From Akanthomyces muscarius (Eukaryota > Ascomycota > Sordariomycetes > Hypocreales > Cordycipitaceae), in the NCBI RefSeq assembly GCF_028009165.1, contig NC_079243.1, forward strand, positions 4,650,001-4,714,000: a stretch of DNA of 64,000 bases, given 5' to 3'. Under the pieces are notes generated by a model that saw nothing but the letters and a program-made list of their open reading frames with translations, was not told the DNA's origin and made no database searches. The translations under genes and the position numbers were made by a program. Positions 19,747 to 32,600 of this stretch are shown piece after piece. The number at the start of each line of letters is the position of its first letter. The stretch's first letter is position 1.

Positions 19747-22297
19747 CTAAAACCACTTCTCCGGCCCCAAAGGCGTCTGGCCCTTTTGAAAGACCTTTGT
19801 CGTCGCATTGTGCCAACCGTCGAGGTTGGTGTACGACACCGTGTTGCCCCACCAGTCCGGGAAGTTGGCGTTTCCAAGACCCAGCGCGAGCGCAATAACG
19901 ACGCTCGCCAGGGCGTTTCCGATATCGAGCGCACCCGACAGCGTGTAGTTGTACTGCTGCCACCAGCCAAAGTAGCGGCGGCGCAGGTACCAGTTGAAGA
20001 CCAGACCAATCGTGACAAACTGCCACAAGTAGTAGAGCGTCGCGGGCGGAATCTGGCCAGCCGCGCTAAAGATGACCGGCGTCAGCATGTAGCGGAAGAT
20101 GCTCTTGGGGTAACGGCGCGTGATAAAATACTGCATAACGGGTAGAGCCGCGCCAATGAGCCAGAACCAGTTCAGCCATGAAAAGAGCTGGCCGGCGCCA
20201 AACATCTTGGCGGGGCCAATGACTCCCCAGATGACGCTGGCGTTGAAAAAGGTGCGCGCCGCCGGGCAGATGAGACCCTGGGCTTGGTCCTCAGTGCAGA
20301 TGCCCTTGATGTTGCCGATCAAAAAGTTGTACGTCGCCACCTGCACAAGCGACAGCCAAATGACAGCAAAGGCCTGTGCAGCAAACATGGAGCGAGGGGG
20401 AATCTTCATGTAGTGGCCAATCTTCATGTCGGATATGTAGTTGAGGCCGTAAAATACAATCATGTAGCCCCAGCACTTGAACATCATCATGGCGATAGGG
20501 CGTCCAGGCAGCATAAAGCCGACTACCAGCTCAGTGATGACGTTAAGACCGGTTTGCTGGTTGGTGATAGCCTGGACGGTGCCGACGGGGATGAAGAAGA
20601 CAGCACCGAGGGCGATGCAGATGATGAAGGACCACCATGGCAGGTGGGTGGGCCAGCACTGGGAAGCAATCATGCCAAAAGCAAAGCTCAAACCAAAAAT
20701 AGCGAAGAACCACCATTCGGGAGCCTCCTTGTACTTGCGCATCAGCTTCAGGTGAACGTCGGGTTCCTCGGAGCGCACGTCGCGGCTGCGGCGCCAAATG
20801 TCAGGGCCGTAAAAAAGGGCGACGTGGACCAGTGTCGATATGAGGGCGGCAAAGGACATGCCGTATGACAGCGTAAAGGTGGGCGATATCAGGATCGGCG
20901 AGTACTCCTTATAGGCAGTCTCATTCATGGTAAACTCTGGGGTGAGAATACGACTCGTGTTGTACGGCTTCGCAAAGTGGTCATAGTTTGTGTTGGCGCT
21001 GATGGGAAGGTATCGATAAAACTCTGGACCGGCCCAAGAGAGGCCAGAGGCAGCAATCGTCACTAGGAGCAGACCGACAGCCACGTTGGTGAGGGCAAAG
21101 GCGGGTGCCTGCAGGGGACTACCGAGAAAGGCGCTGACGATACTCCAATCGAAAGAGATGGGGATCAGTCCGAGACCAGACTGGGCACCCAGGACCTGGT
21201 TCACAACGACATTGTTTGGGGCAATCCAGCAAGCAAAGTTGAAGAATTGGAAGATCTGAGCAAAGACCTGTGGGACCCATTCCCAGACAAAGGTACTGCA
21301 GGAAACAATGAGGAAGAAGGCGTAGCGACCGATCTTCCAGCCATTGGTAGTATGGGGATCTGCAGGCTGATGGTTGTGCAGCGCGTACATGACGGCGCAA
21401 GTGACAAGGGTCGCGGGCCACACCATCGATGAGGGGTAGATGAGGAAGCGTCTGGCGATGCCAGCAATACCAAAGCCCATGGCCTGGGTTGAGAGGACGA
21501 GCAGGATTTGAAAACCCCATCTGAAAACTGGTTAAAAGGCGTACTCGCGTAAAGATTTGCGCAGTGTGCTTACTTAAAATGCTGGTCATAGAATACCTCT
21601 TGGGCAAGAAGGATATCGAAAGCATAGCTGATGGCGGAGCCGGCGGCCGTCATCATGGTGATGATGGTGTGCTCCTTGACATTGAACGGGCCTGGGTTAA
21701 GTTCGAAGTTGCGCCCAAAAACGCGGAAGCTCTTCTCGGGCATGAATCGGGCCCAGCAGCAGCCAATACTAGGCAAACGTCAGCGTTGTTGCTTCTTGTA
21801 CAATAGATTACTATTTCTGAGGGTGTAACAGAAATTACGTACGGATAAGCGACCAACTGGACGACGGTCGAGCTGATGGAGATTGGCGTACGGCGCAATG
21901 CGAGCAGGACGTTACAGGCCGAGACAATGGTGCAGAGAACAGCACCGATAACCCAGGCACGAATTGTATCGACGGGCATGTCTTCGTCCACGGGGGGCAC
22001 CTGGATCAGCTGTTAGCCTAACATCTGCAAACTCGCACGAGTCGCAAGTATCTGGCAGGCAACACGTACGGCAGCGCGGACTTCAGGATAGGGCGAGTCA
22101 TCCTGGATCAGGGCGTGGTCAAGATCGCGTAGCTTTTCAGCATTGCCCGAGTCGAGGGCCGAGTCAACGGCGCGCAGCTTGTCCTCGCCGAGAAAAGGGT
22201 CGTACTTGTGCTGTTTGCGAAAGGTCTGGAGTTCGCCCTCGTGGTCGCCAGACTGGTTCGTCTTTTGACGGGAGAGAATCTTCTTGAGCCCGTCCAT
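19747..22297 (-). CDS. OPT-family oligopeptide transporter, 784 aa
   Basis: Exons 22297-22070, 22000-21843, 21768-21574 and 21520-19747; introns 69, 74 and 53 bp, GT-AG, phases 0, 2 and 2. The soluble acidic N-terminus (DKLRAVDSALDSGNAEKLRDLDHALIQDDSPYPEVRAAV) precedes AWVIGAVLCTIVSACNVLL, the first membrane helix. The signature NPGPFNVKEHTIITMM is near residues 153-168, followed by YAFDILLAQEVFYDQ. At least 12 hydrophobic helices follow, with C-terminal landmarks KIGHYMKIPPRSMFAAQ and FNWYLRRRYFGWWQQYNY. The family imports small peptides or peptide-like metal chelates by proton symport at the plasma membrane; substrate is not predictable. It diverges from the G3E GTPase across a 4.4-kb gap. 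Confidence 0.95.
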
Positions 22298-22983
22298 GGT
22301 GCAGGGCTGAGCTTTGGCAGAAAGCTCTTGACTATACGGCCAGGAAGAAGAGAAAGCCAGACGGGGTGTAGGAGAGCCGCTGCCAAGAGGCGAGGGCGGC
22401 AGGGTCCTTTTAAACAACGAAGGCAATGGTCTGGGGCAACGGGGCTACCTAATGCGATCACAGAAGAAGCAGAAATAAATCGAACTACCCCAATGGGGTA
22501 GGAGGATAGAGATGTGGAGGAGGAGACCAGCGGGCGGGCCAGCAGTCAAGGAGGCAGGATGATTGGCAATGTAGACATGGGGACTTGGAGAAACGGTGAT
22601 TTGCAGGCTCTGGAGACGAGGGACTTTGGGGGACAGACGCGAAGCCAGGCTGGGGGCTTGGGGCTTGCATGACAGGGCAACTCGGCGACCAACCAGCCAA
22701 GTAATAATAAGACTGGGGATGGGTAACATGGCCTGCCATTGCGCAGTTAGCGCGGCGCAAGTGTCGAGAGGAGGGCGTGCGGTGTGCTTTGGGATGGCGG
22801 CAGGCGGTTTTCGGGGTGGAACTGGTGAGCAAGAGTTTCCACTCTATCCGAGGTGGAAATGTTGGTTGGCTGGTTGGCACGTTGGGGGTGGCGGCCAGGT
22901 CGGAGAGCGGCATTGATGCGCCCGTTCCTTTCGGCCCATCCAGCTGAGGCGACGAGGCAAACAGCGCGAGGAGGCCGAGACAT

Positions 22984-23010
22984 GCATGGCAAGCATGGTA
23001 AGCATGGTAA
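22984..23010. repeat. Short 9-bp tandem repeat (AAGCATGGT-like, three units)
   Basis: The 9-mer (GCATGGCAA, GCATGGTAA, GCATGGTAA) occurs three times in a row inside the large intergenic region. Confidence 0.7.
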
Positions 23011-24614
23011 CCCAAGTTCGCCTCGGCATGGGTGGACCGGACTTGTTGACCGAACGAGACTAGAGTAGGAATCGACTTCGTGGGTGGTATCGCTCGGGGA
23101 TCCCAAGTAGAGAGAATCAGAGTTTGGTTGGTCCGTTGTGCCAGCGGATGGAGCGTGAGCGCGACAAAAGGACGCAGGGTTGACAGGGCAGGCAAGAGGC
23201 ACGCAGACTGGCAGGCAAAGCGGGCTGCTCAGCTAGGCTTGATCCACATTGCATGCGCCGTCCGAGGACAACTGATGGCGATGTGGAGTGAAGCGTAATA
23301 ATTTGGCTGTTAGAGAAAGGAACCTTTGTCGAGTTCCCAGTTTTGCGTCGACAAAAGCGCTGTCTTGGTGGATAACGCGGTGGATGAGAGTTACTTTCTC
23401 TAGGGGCGAGGCCCACCAGCAGAAAGGTGCGAGATGGCCCTGGCGGGTAAATAAGGTCACTAGATGAATGGAAAGACGTTGAGTATGTCGGCTGCTTCTT
23501 CTCTGCCTTTTCTTCACTTCACTCGGGCGCGAGAGATGGAGTTCTGTAGACTTTGATGGCCAGCGATGGGCCGGACGGAGACATGTCGTTTGCCATCGGC
23601 TGTCTATTCCAGTGGCGTCCTCGGCGTACTGAGCGGGCCTGCCAATAGGCTAGAGAAACTGTGCCCTGTCAGCTTTGGCTGCAGCGTAGTCGACGCCACC
23701 TACAGAGGCTATCGGCAGGGGCGTCGCCTTGGCCCAGATGGGTGTAGTGTGGCGATGATGGTGGTGTTGCTTGGTGGTGTTTGGTCTACGGGAAGAAATG
23801 GATTGGGAAGGGCAGTGTTGAGGCCTGGGAAGGCTGCCAGCAGAAAGACGTGTTTGAGCAGGTGCAAACAGGTGCTGTGACAGTTCCATTTAGCGATGGT
23901 TGCCCTGCATTTTCAGCGCATTGTCCACTGTCACCCACTGTAGCCACCCGCTGCGACATGGCCTCGGGGCATTTTGCAGCGCTGGCAGAGGCCCCCAAAG
24001 CGGAATTCAGCGGAAATCGCAGTGGGCAATAAGCAAGCCACCAGACCACCACAGACCACTCTAAAACCAGCCACGGCAGGGCCAAACGCCGCTAATTAGG
24101 TATTCACCGACGCGCTTTTTCTTCGGCACCTCGCTGTGCCGTAGCAGTAATATGGTACTGGTAGGTTGGTAGCCGTTTGGCTGATTAGCTGGGGCTTATT
24201 ATTACCTCATTGATGCCAAAGATTACCGCCTCGACCTTTTGCCCGTCTAGACCAGGCACTTTTGCATACAAGGCCACCCCCATTCCTTGGCCTAGCTCCG
24301 ACTTGGCGGCGGTGGCTGTCCCGGCGATGTGCGCTCTGTGTACGCAGGGACTTGGTATACCGCTGCATGCCGAAAAATACCAAGCCGATTTCACGCTTGG
24401 CAAATTCTTCTTTCCCGTCTCTAAATCCTGGTGGCAGATCGAGGCTGTCGGCCGCCGCGGCTCACTGTCGCGTCGTTTCCTTTTGCCCATCACTTGGCCC
24501 AAGAGATTGGCAACTCAACAGGCCGTCATACCTTTCAAAGGGTCGTCCACCCTAAGTGCGTTACCTAATGACAACAAGGTCCTACCTTACTGAGTAATCT
24601 GTAGTGTGTTGATA

Positions 24615-24663
24615 GTCACGACACGGCTGGATTCCCCAGCCTCGAACCCACCGTCATCGTGAC
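24615..24663. other. Nested inverted repeat (stem-loop), about 49 nt
   Basis: GTCACGA at 24615-24621 is the exact complement of TCGTGAC at 24657-24663, and inside it GGCTGG (24625-24630) pairs with CCAGCC (24636-24641) around a 5-nt loop. The outer 7-bp stem is tRNA-acceptor length, and the minus strand has a GGTTCGAGG string, but no T- or D-arm can be folded and the total is far too short for a tRNA. Function unknown; listed as structure only. Confidence 0.4.
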
Positions 24664-25272
24664 AAATGAAAACTTGCCTCCACATTGCGCAATATACGGG
24701 GGACTTTTGTCCCGTCACCCAGCACCTCTCTTCTCAGGCGAGCCTCACTCCAGAAATCCATCATCTCATGTAACATTGTCCCATGGTTCCGCCCACAGTC
24801 GCCACTCCCACTCTCATCCACCCACCCCCACGGGGCCTCCAGGTATACACGCACGGTAGGGCTCTTCTCCAGACACGGGCGTCTCCGTCGCTGCCACATG
24901 TGCATCCCGTCACTTTGGGGTAGTTGCTGCATCCCGCATCCCGTCTCTGCCTTGTCTCCAAGACAGGTGTGGAGTACTCCGTACACCTGGCCGTTTTACG
25001 TTTCACAATCGTAATTGTTCCAGAAGCGCACAAGGCAGTCATGCGGCTCAATGCCACGAGGCATGCCTGCTTGTGCGTGCAAGTACATGCCAGTCGGTAA
25101 ATATGTTTTTGTAATGATTTCAAACCCTCATGACACTCCTTTTGACAGCCTCGCCATGGTCTTGTGCTCAACAATCATCCTAGGCAGGATTCACCACCAT
25201 ATGGCAGTGCATGAGTTCACAGGCGGCCAATATGGCAAAAGTTCTCTGCAAAGGTTCTGCACAAAAGTTTTC

Positions 25273-26169
25273 TCATGCAAGAGCTAGCCTGAACCGCAAT
25301 CGCGCTACTAGCATGCCAGGTTGACACCGACATCTGTCCCGGCTCCAACAGAAAGATACAGGGTAGCCGGCTTTCACGACGGACACACACTTGCATTGAC
25401 GACATAACAACATCTTCGTTGTGTTTTCTCGCAAAAAATAAAGTCTTCTCCGCAACGTTCCCTTTGACCACCGCTTGCTTGAATTGAAAGAACGTCGTCT
25501 TCCACTGCGATTCTCTTGTTGCTCACCTTCAAGGCTACCACGTCTTGGAGCACGTACCCTTCCTCGACTGCGATGGATGGAAAACATGTTCCGTATCGTT
25601 CCTCGGAGATAGTTGCGCATTCGCATTTTTAACCGCTCTATCTTGACTATTTTTCTTTTCGACTTTTCGTCTCTAACAATGCAGGAGGCAGTCCTTTTCT
25701 CAATACGCATCGCAAGCTCGTCTACAATTGGCTGCGCAAGCAAAACGCCTACTTGCCGTCGACAAGCTTGGCAGCCCTTGGCCAGCGTCCGGCACAACCC
25801 TGATGGACTTTTGAGGCGGCGCCCGCAGGACAGAATTTCGTTATTACCGCGGCTGGCGTCTGTCGACTTGCTGTTGTTGCTGTCGGTGCACTGCCCGTGT
25901 AACTCGATGCACCTCCTCCTCCTCACTCCGATATAGGCCCCTCTCGTTTTCGGTCCAGTGCGTGTTCTCCGGGGTGGAGAGCCATGCACCTTGTTGTACT
26001 CGAGTGTATATCGCATATATCGACATGGAAACAAAGCAAAAGAGCCGTTGAGCACGACATTCGCGTGCGGCCGAAGCATCACAGACAATCCCTCCGGCCT
26101 CCAGACAGCTGCTACGACTGTACCTTTATATAGTTCACTACAGAGCACACAGTAAGTCTTCATCGCCAT
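25273..26169 (-). other. Long open frame without recognisable content (298 codons)
   Basis: The minus strand is open for 897 bp. The translation is extremely Arg/Lys/Ser/Cys-rich, has no ordered domain, signal or membrane helix, and no plausible intron partners. I regard it as probably noncoding, but its length is unusual for chance and it lies in the promoter side of the G3E GTPase gene. Confidence 0.2.
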
Positions 26170-26639
26170 TCAATAGGGTGCATAGCCCTAGCTCACGGCC
26201 GCCTCTTGAGAACCGCTATGGTGTTTCCCATGATACCTCGAAGATGGTTTCAGCCAGAGCCCCACGGTTCAGCCAATGAGCGCCATCCATTACTTATCTC
26301 GCCGTAATTCGGCCAAGTACCTTTTCCTACAGCACCCAATAGAGGCAACAGCAAAGGATGCTTTGTAACTCCCCTGTCCCCAGCGCCGATGGGTGGTCTG
26401 GGGCCGGATACCCGATTTGGAGCCTACTGGCCAATCAGCGGGCTAGGAATGTAAGCCATCTCCGAAACTATCACGACTTGCGCAACCCTGATGGTCAATA
26501 CGTTGTCGACCTTGATGAGCAGGCCTCGGGATGCCTACAGCGTTGTGTTGCGCAGAAAAGGTGAGTTTTGGCCTTGAATTGGGCTGGTAATTAATGATGA
26601 GCATGAATGAATTGTTGTGCGTGTTGTAAAATTCGTCGG

Positions 26640-26647
26640 TATATATA
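26640..26647 (+). promoter_or_regulatory. Candidate TATA element for the G3E GTPase gene
   Basis: TATATATA lies 108 bp upstream of the ATG at 26755, at a fitting distance. No zinc-responsive (Zap1-type) element was recognised nearby. Confidence 0.35.
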
Positions 26648-26754
26648 GCTTCTGGCAACCCTGCCCTGGTGCTTTTACACAAATTCCTTGGATCAAGCAA
26701 CACAATATTGTTCCTTTTCTCATACAAGGCTTGTGACTGTCAGACGAGTACAAG

Positions 26755-28875
26755 ATGGTCAACAGATTCAAGATTGGCAAAAACAAAAAGGCCGCCAAGG
26801 CTCAAAAAACAAAGGTGCCGCCCAAGGCTCTTCCAGTGACTCTACTCTCTGGTTTCCTGGTAAGCTGAATATCCATTTGACTTCATTTTGTATCTTTTGC
26901 AGATTCTGACAGTAAATCAAAGGGATCTGGTAAAACAACTCTTCTGCAACACATCCTCAGGAGCAACCACGGCCTTCGCATCGCCGTCGTCGTCAACGAC
27001 ATTGGCGCGTGAGTTTGCTGAAAGCCTACGCCAAACACTCCTCAACTTCTACTAACAACAGCCTCATACAGCATCAATGTCGACGCTTCTCTGATCAAAC
27101 AAACCCACCGCCTCACAAAAACAAACGAAAAAGTCATTGCCCTGCAAAATGGCTGCATCTGCTGCACCCTTCGCGGCGACCTGCTCGAGGAGCTCGTCCG
27201 TCTCGCCCAGCTACAGAGCTTCGACTACATCATCATTGAGAGCAGCGGGATCAGCGAGCCCGAGCAGGTGGCCGAGACATTTGACAACAGGCTTGCAGAA
27301 CAGATGAGCCAGCTCGTGGACGAGGGTGGCGAGGGCCTCGACGATGATATGATGAAGGTGCTCGAGCAGCTGTAAGTTACTGCCATTCGAGAAAAAAAAA
27401 ATACTCGTTGCGTTCCTGCTAACCATTGCGCAGAAAGGAAGCTGGAGGCCTGGAAAAGTTTGCCAAGCTGGACACCACAGTTACCGTTATTGACACTTTC
27501 ACCATGCTGCACGACTTTGACACTGCAGATCTCATCTCGGCTCGTCGCGATGATGTGACCCCCGAAGATGAGCGCACAGTCTCCGACCTGATGGTCGACC
27601 AGATTGAGTTTGCCGATATCATCATTCTCAATAAAATTGACATGGTATGCATCCGAATTTCTATTTTTCCACCGAGAGAAGTGTTTCTCTAACAAACCCT
27701 AGGTTGCGAAGGAGACAAGAACCCGCATCGTGGACCTCGTCAAGAAGCTCAACCACCGCGCCAAGATTATAGAGGCCAACTATGGCAAGGTCGACGTCAA
27801 GCAGCTCGTCAACACCGGTCTTTTCAAAATGGACGTTGCTCAGACTGGTTACGGCTGGCTGCAGGACCTGCACGCCATGACGGTCCGCGAGGTCAACGGC
27901 AAGAAGGTTGTCACCCCCAAACCCGAAACGGAAGAATACAACGTCCAGAGCTTCATCTACTCACGCCATCGCCCCTTTCACCCCCGCCGCTTGTTTGCGC
28001 TTCTATACGACAAATTTATCCTGCAGCTTGAGCAGCCCGAGGATGACGAAGAGGAAGATGATGACGACGACGATGAAGATGAAGATGAGGAGATGGAGGA
28101 CGTCGAGCAGGACGATGCTCAGAGCGTCGGGTCCTCCAACAACTCCGCCAAAGAAGGCTCTGCGTACTCTGCAGGCAGCTCGAATTCGACCGCCCACACC
28201 GTTCCCTCCCCGCGTCCTTCAGAGAAGAAACTGCACTCCACAACCCAGAAAACAGCCACCGCCGCAATCGGCAGCACAGCAGAGGACACCATGGCCGTCG
28301 ACCCGCTCGACATGCCTCCCAACGATGAGATTCTCGCCAACAAGCGCGCTCATCCCACCTTTTCGCGGCTCTTCCGCTCCAAGGGCGAGTTTCTGCTGGC
28401 GACGCGGCCGCACCGCGCGGGCGACTGGTCGCAGGCCGGCGCCATGCTGACCATGGCCGGCGGCCGCCCCTGGTTCTGCACGCTTCCCACCGAGGAGTAC
28501 ACAACGGGCGACCCGGAGGTCGACGCGCTCGTGCAGCACGACATCAGCAAGGGCGGCGAGTGGGGGGACCGTCGCCAGGAGCTCGTCTTCATCGGCGAGG
28601 GGCTCGACCACGAAGGCGTCGAGCGCCTGCTGGACCAGTGTCTGCTGACGGACGACGAGTTTGCCAACTGGGAGCGCGTGATGCGCGATCCGGCGCACGG
28701 CGAGGACCTGGAAAAGTTGAAAGAGGCCCTGCGGGAGCTCTTTGACGACGGGTTCCCAGACTGGGCTGGCGAGCCGGGCGACGAGGACGATGAGCATGCT
28801 GGACACAACCACAACCATGCGCTGGGCATGAGCGGCGTGAGATCCATTAGGCAAGCTTTTGAGGAGGTTTCTTGA
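26755..28875 (+). CDS. COG0523/G3E-family GTPase (CobW/ZNG1-type metallochaperone), 624 aa
   Basis: Exons 26755-26859, 26923-27008, 27072-27371, 27434-27644 and 27703-28875; all introns GT-AG, 58-63 bp. The N-terminus is Lys-rich, then GFLGSGKTT (residues 33-41, P-loop). C92-I-C94-C95 follows, the family's metal-binding CxCC, then IIIESSGISEPEQVAETF (switch region) and ILNKID (about 228-233, guanine specificity). A long Asp/Glu run (about residues 341-370, bases 28036-28110) and a Ser/Thr-rich linker separate the GTPase from a CobW C-terminal domain (FSRLFRSKGEFLLATRPHRAGDWSQAGAMLTM). The end has a His-rich HNHNH near the C-terminus. Members pass zinc or other metals to client enzymes using GTP. 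The metal here is not determined, though zinc is most likely from eukaryotic ZNG1. Confidence 0.93.
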
Positions 28876-29692
28876 GAGATTTCAATTGTATGTTAATGTG
28901 CGACGAAATAGGTAGGTGGGGAGATTGAATGACACTGTTACAGCCTACCTAACCTCTTGTATAAATGTTGCTTTTGCAAGCCACGAAGGACCTAGAAAGT
29001 TGGCTAGAGCTCGATAAGCGTTTGGAGCTATAGTGGGTGAAGCAGAACGTATAAAAAGTATTGTCGCTTTCCGAATGTCGAGTATTACATTTTTGTTTCC
29101 ATGCAAGAACGCCCTATAATTCAGCCGGCGCTGAGGTAGTAGTCGCGCTGTGATGACTAGTGGCCTGGGCGCACTCTCTGGTCGCGGCGTTGACGCGGTC
29201 ACGGCCCATGCGAATCTGCCACCCAGTCACCACCTTGCTGCATCTTACCTGGCTGATGCACATGGATTTTCTCATGTGCCTTGGATTGCACGTCAGATCG
29301 GGAGGTACTATCGCCGCTTCATCCGGATCCAACGACAATCACCTAGGGTGGGTGTGTAGATTCCGCGAGTTTAGTGGCGATCATCGGCGGCTGTTAGTTA
29401 TTACAAAAGAAAGAAATTCAAAGAGTTAAGAGTGATAGAAGAGTTAAAATAAATAGAGAAACGAAAAAGAGCGAAAAAGAACATAAATATCAAGAATAAT
29501 AAAAATGCGGAAGACATTATAAGTCACTGCTTCTAGCGGCATGTTTTCGTAACACCCCCAGCCAGCTGCTACGGATGCATATAGTAGCAAGGAAGCGAGA
29601 AAAAAAACTTATTTTTTTGCTTAAATAAAGTCTGTATGCTGATGAAAGTGTCAAAAGCGCCCCAACGCCATGCATGCCCAAGATTAAATACA
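28876..29692. other. Convergent 3' region with purine-rich tract
   Basis: 817 bp between the G3E GTPase and Ca2+-ATPase stops. Bases about 29402-29500 are nearly all A/G on the plus strand (AAAGAAAG-type, low complexity). No gene seen. Confidence 0.5.
29402..29500. repeat. Purine-rich low-complexity tract
   Basis: About 100 bp of A/G-rich sequence in the 3' spacer. It may affect termination between the two converging genes; no repeat unit. Confidence 0.6.
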
Positions 29693-32600
29693 TTAGATCT
29701 GACGCTTCTCAGTCGCTTCTGGTTCGGTGATTTGGACCTGCGGTGTCTCGCAGACGACAATAGTAGGGGGCGCAACAACCGGCTCATTCACAGCGACTTC
29801 CGGAACAGCCGCTTCGACATCCCTTACCGAAGCCGCATCATCCTTCTTCTTGCGAAACAAGCCCCAAAACTTGCTGAAAGCACGCCCAGTCGCTCGATAC
29901 AGCACCGCCACGGGCCTGCCCACGAAGCCCGCCACGACGGCGAACCACGCATCGGGGAAGAGACGAACGAGAACTCCCCACGGCAGGCACATGACGGCAA
30001 TGACAATGGAAATGGCCCATTGGTCGGCGTCAATGCCGCCGCTGGCGATGCCAAAGGCGCGGGAGCCGAAAAAGATGATGGTGACCTGTAGGCCGACCAT
30101 GAGCAGACAGATGAAGATGAAGAAGTGGTTGCGGTGCAGGGCCTCGAGGACGTTGAACCTGTTGTCGAGGCGGCGGTTGTTGAACATGTTGAAGATTTGC
30201 ATCCACACAAACGTGTTGAAGATGATGGTGTCGAGCTCGACGATCTTGGTAGGGTCGGCGGCGTCGTAGTTGAGAATCTGCGGACCGGCAAAGTAAAGGA
30301 CGAGCGTGACGACGAGCTGAAAGATGGCTTGACCGATGATCATTTTCCACATCTATGTCATTCAGTGTTAGTAAATGCTCGTTGAAAAGGGGGAGAGAAT
30401 GAGAGACTCACGTTGATAGTAATTAGCGGCGCCTTCTTGCCCTGGGGCTGTCGGTTGAGAATCTTGTCCACTGGCGGATCCGTGGCCAATGCCAACGCGG
30501 CAAAAGTGTCCATGATGAGATTGACCCAGAGCAATTGCACAGCCTTGAGGACGGGCTTCATCTCAGGACTGTAAAGCGCTGTGATAAAGGCCAGGAGAAC
30601 AGCCGTTATGTTGACCGTGATCTGAAACTGGAGAAACTTTTGTACGGCGTCATTGACAGCACGGCCCCATTTCAGCGCCGTGATGATGGAGGTAAAGTTG
30701 TCGTCCATGAGGACAATCGCAGACGCCTCTTTGGCAACCTCTGTACCCGAGATGCCCATCGAGAAGCCGACATCCGCAGCCTTGAGCGCCGGCGCGTCGT
30801 TGGTGCCGTCGCCGGTCACCGCAACAGTCTCTCCCAGAGCCTTGAGCTTGGTCACAAGGATACGCTTGTCCTCGGGCGATGAGCGCGCCAGCACCTGCAG
30901 CTTCGGCAGCATCTCGTTCATCTCGCCCTCGGAGAGCTTGCGGAACTTGGGCCCCTCCATGACGACGCCGCCGTCCGTGTAGATGCCGCACTCGGTGGCA
31001 ATGGCGCGTGCGGTGATGATGTTGTCGCCCGTGACCATGCGGACCACGACGCCCGAGTGCTGCGCCTTGCGGACCGCTTCGGGGACGCCCGGCCGCACGG
31101 GGTCCTGGATGCCAATCACGCCGACAAAGACGAGGCCCTTGAGGAGCGACGCCAGCTGCACCACGCCATCAACCACCTCGGCCTGTGCCGGCGGCCATGC
31201 CGGGTAATCTCGGTAGACGAGGCCGATAGTGCGCAGGGACATACTGGCGTACTGATCAATGACGGCGCGGAGAGCCTTGGCGCGCGGCTTAGCCAGGGGC
31301 TCGCAACGGAGATCCTGCGGCTCTAGGATTTCGGAGCAGCACTTGAGCAGAATCTCGGACGCGCCCTTGACGATGAGGCGGTAGCCGGTGTCCGTCTTGA
31401 TGACGGCGGCCATGCACTTTTTACTTGAGTCAAAGGGCATCATCTGCACGACCTGCTCGTTGGCACGCGTCTCGCGCAGCGACTGCAGGCCGAGGTGGTC
31501 CTTGGCTAGCTGCAAAAGGGCCGTCTCGGTCTTGGAGCCGATGAAGACAGCCTTGCCGTCCTCTTCGCTCTCAAAGGCGGTGGAGTTGATCGCGACGGAT
31601 TGAACAATCATGTTCTTGGCTGCTTGTGGCAGGGCAGAAGCCCACTGACTGACCGTCTGCTCATGGGACTTCTCGGACTCGCTGGCTTTGGCAAAGTTGG
31701 TCGAGCCAAACGTGCCCGCGACAACAGTCATTTTGTTTGTCGTCTAAAAGTCGGCTTGTTAGAATACTAAAACCAGAGTATGAACTGTCTACAAACTCAC
31801 CAGAGTACCAGTCTTGTCTGAGCAGATTGTCGTGGCATTTCCCATGGTCTCGCACGCACGCAGCACACGGACCAGATTATTTTCCTTGAGCAGCCTCGTG
31901 GTGGCAAAGGCCAAAGCAAGCGTGACCGCCAAGGGCAAGCCTTCGGGGACGGCAACGACAATGATGGTGATGGCGACGATGAGAATGTCCATAAAAGCAG
32001 AGGCCTTTGTGGTGGGGTCGCGAGCGTCACCCGACAGGCCGGCGAGGAAGCGGATGAGGAGAATGACAAAGAGCAACGCAGAGGCGGCAGCGCCGAGCTT
32101 GGCAATAGCCACGGCCAACTTTTCTAGCTTCTTTTGCAGAGGTGTAGCTTCCGTCTCAGTGCGGACAGACATCATAATCTTGCCGAAGCTGCTGTTGACG
32201 CCGACCGATGTGCAGACAAACGTTCCCATACCTACAACGTGTTAGTCGCGATGCCTCTGTTGAAAGGGGCGAAGCACTTACCCTCAAGGACCTTGGCGCC
32301 AGAGATGATGAAAGGATCAAGCTCCTTCTTCGTCTGGCCAGACTCAATGGCGTGAAAGACTTCAGCACCTGCAGTCTTTCTGAGCGCGTCCGACTCGCCG
32401 GTGGCGGAAGACTCGTCGCACTTGACATCGTGACCCTCGATGAAGATGCCATCGACAGGGACCAAGTCGCCAGGCTCCAGATGTAGGACGTCACCTACAA
32501 GAATATCATGAACATTGATCATGAAAGACTTTCCAGATCGGATAACCTTGATCTCTCTGTCATCTTTCTTCGCATTGAGCTTGACAAATGCCTTTTCCTT

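Larger units (their letters stand above)
22298..26754. other. 4.4-kb gene-free divergent intergenic region
   Basis: 4,457 bp between the OPT start (minus) and the G3E GTPase start (plus). The left half is G/C-skewed, with minus-strand frames rich in Ser/Pro (for example 22485-23195); a longer minus-strand frame lies at 25273-26169 (listed). It contains a 9-bp tandem repeat near 22984-23010 and a stem-loop at 24615-24663. No convincing gene is seen; a long noncoding transcript or decayed DNA is possible. Confidence 0.5.

Noticed and set aside
22485..23195. 236-codon minus-strand ORF, Pro/Ser/His-rich
   Set aside because: Low-complexity, contains the 9-bp tandem repeat, no domain.
24615..24663. 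tRNA gene
   Set aside because: Stem lengths suggest a tRNA acceptor, but D-, anticodon- and T-arms cannot be formed in 49 nt.
25273..26169. 298-codon minus-strand ORF in the intergenic region
   Set aside because: Very basic, Cys/Ser/Arg-rich translation, no domain, no intron partners. Listed only as a low-confidence feature, not called a gene.
29402..29500. Transposon or telomere-like repeat
   Set aside because: Purine-rich low complexity without repeat unit or terminal repeats.
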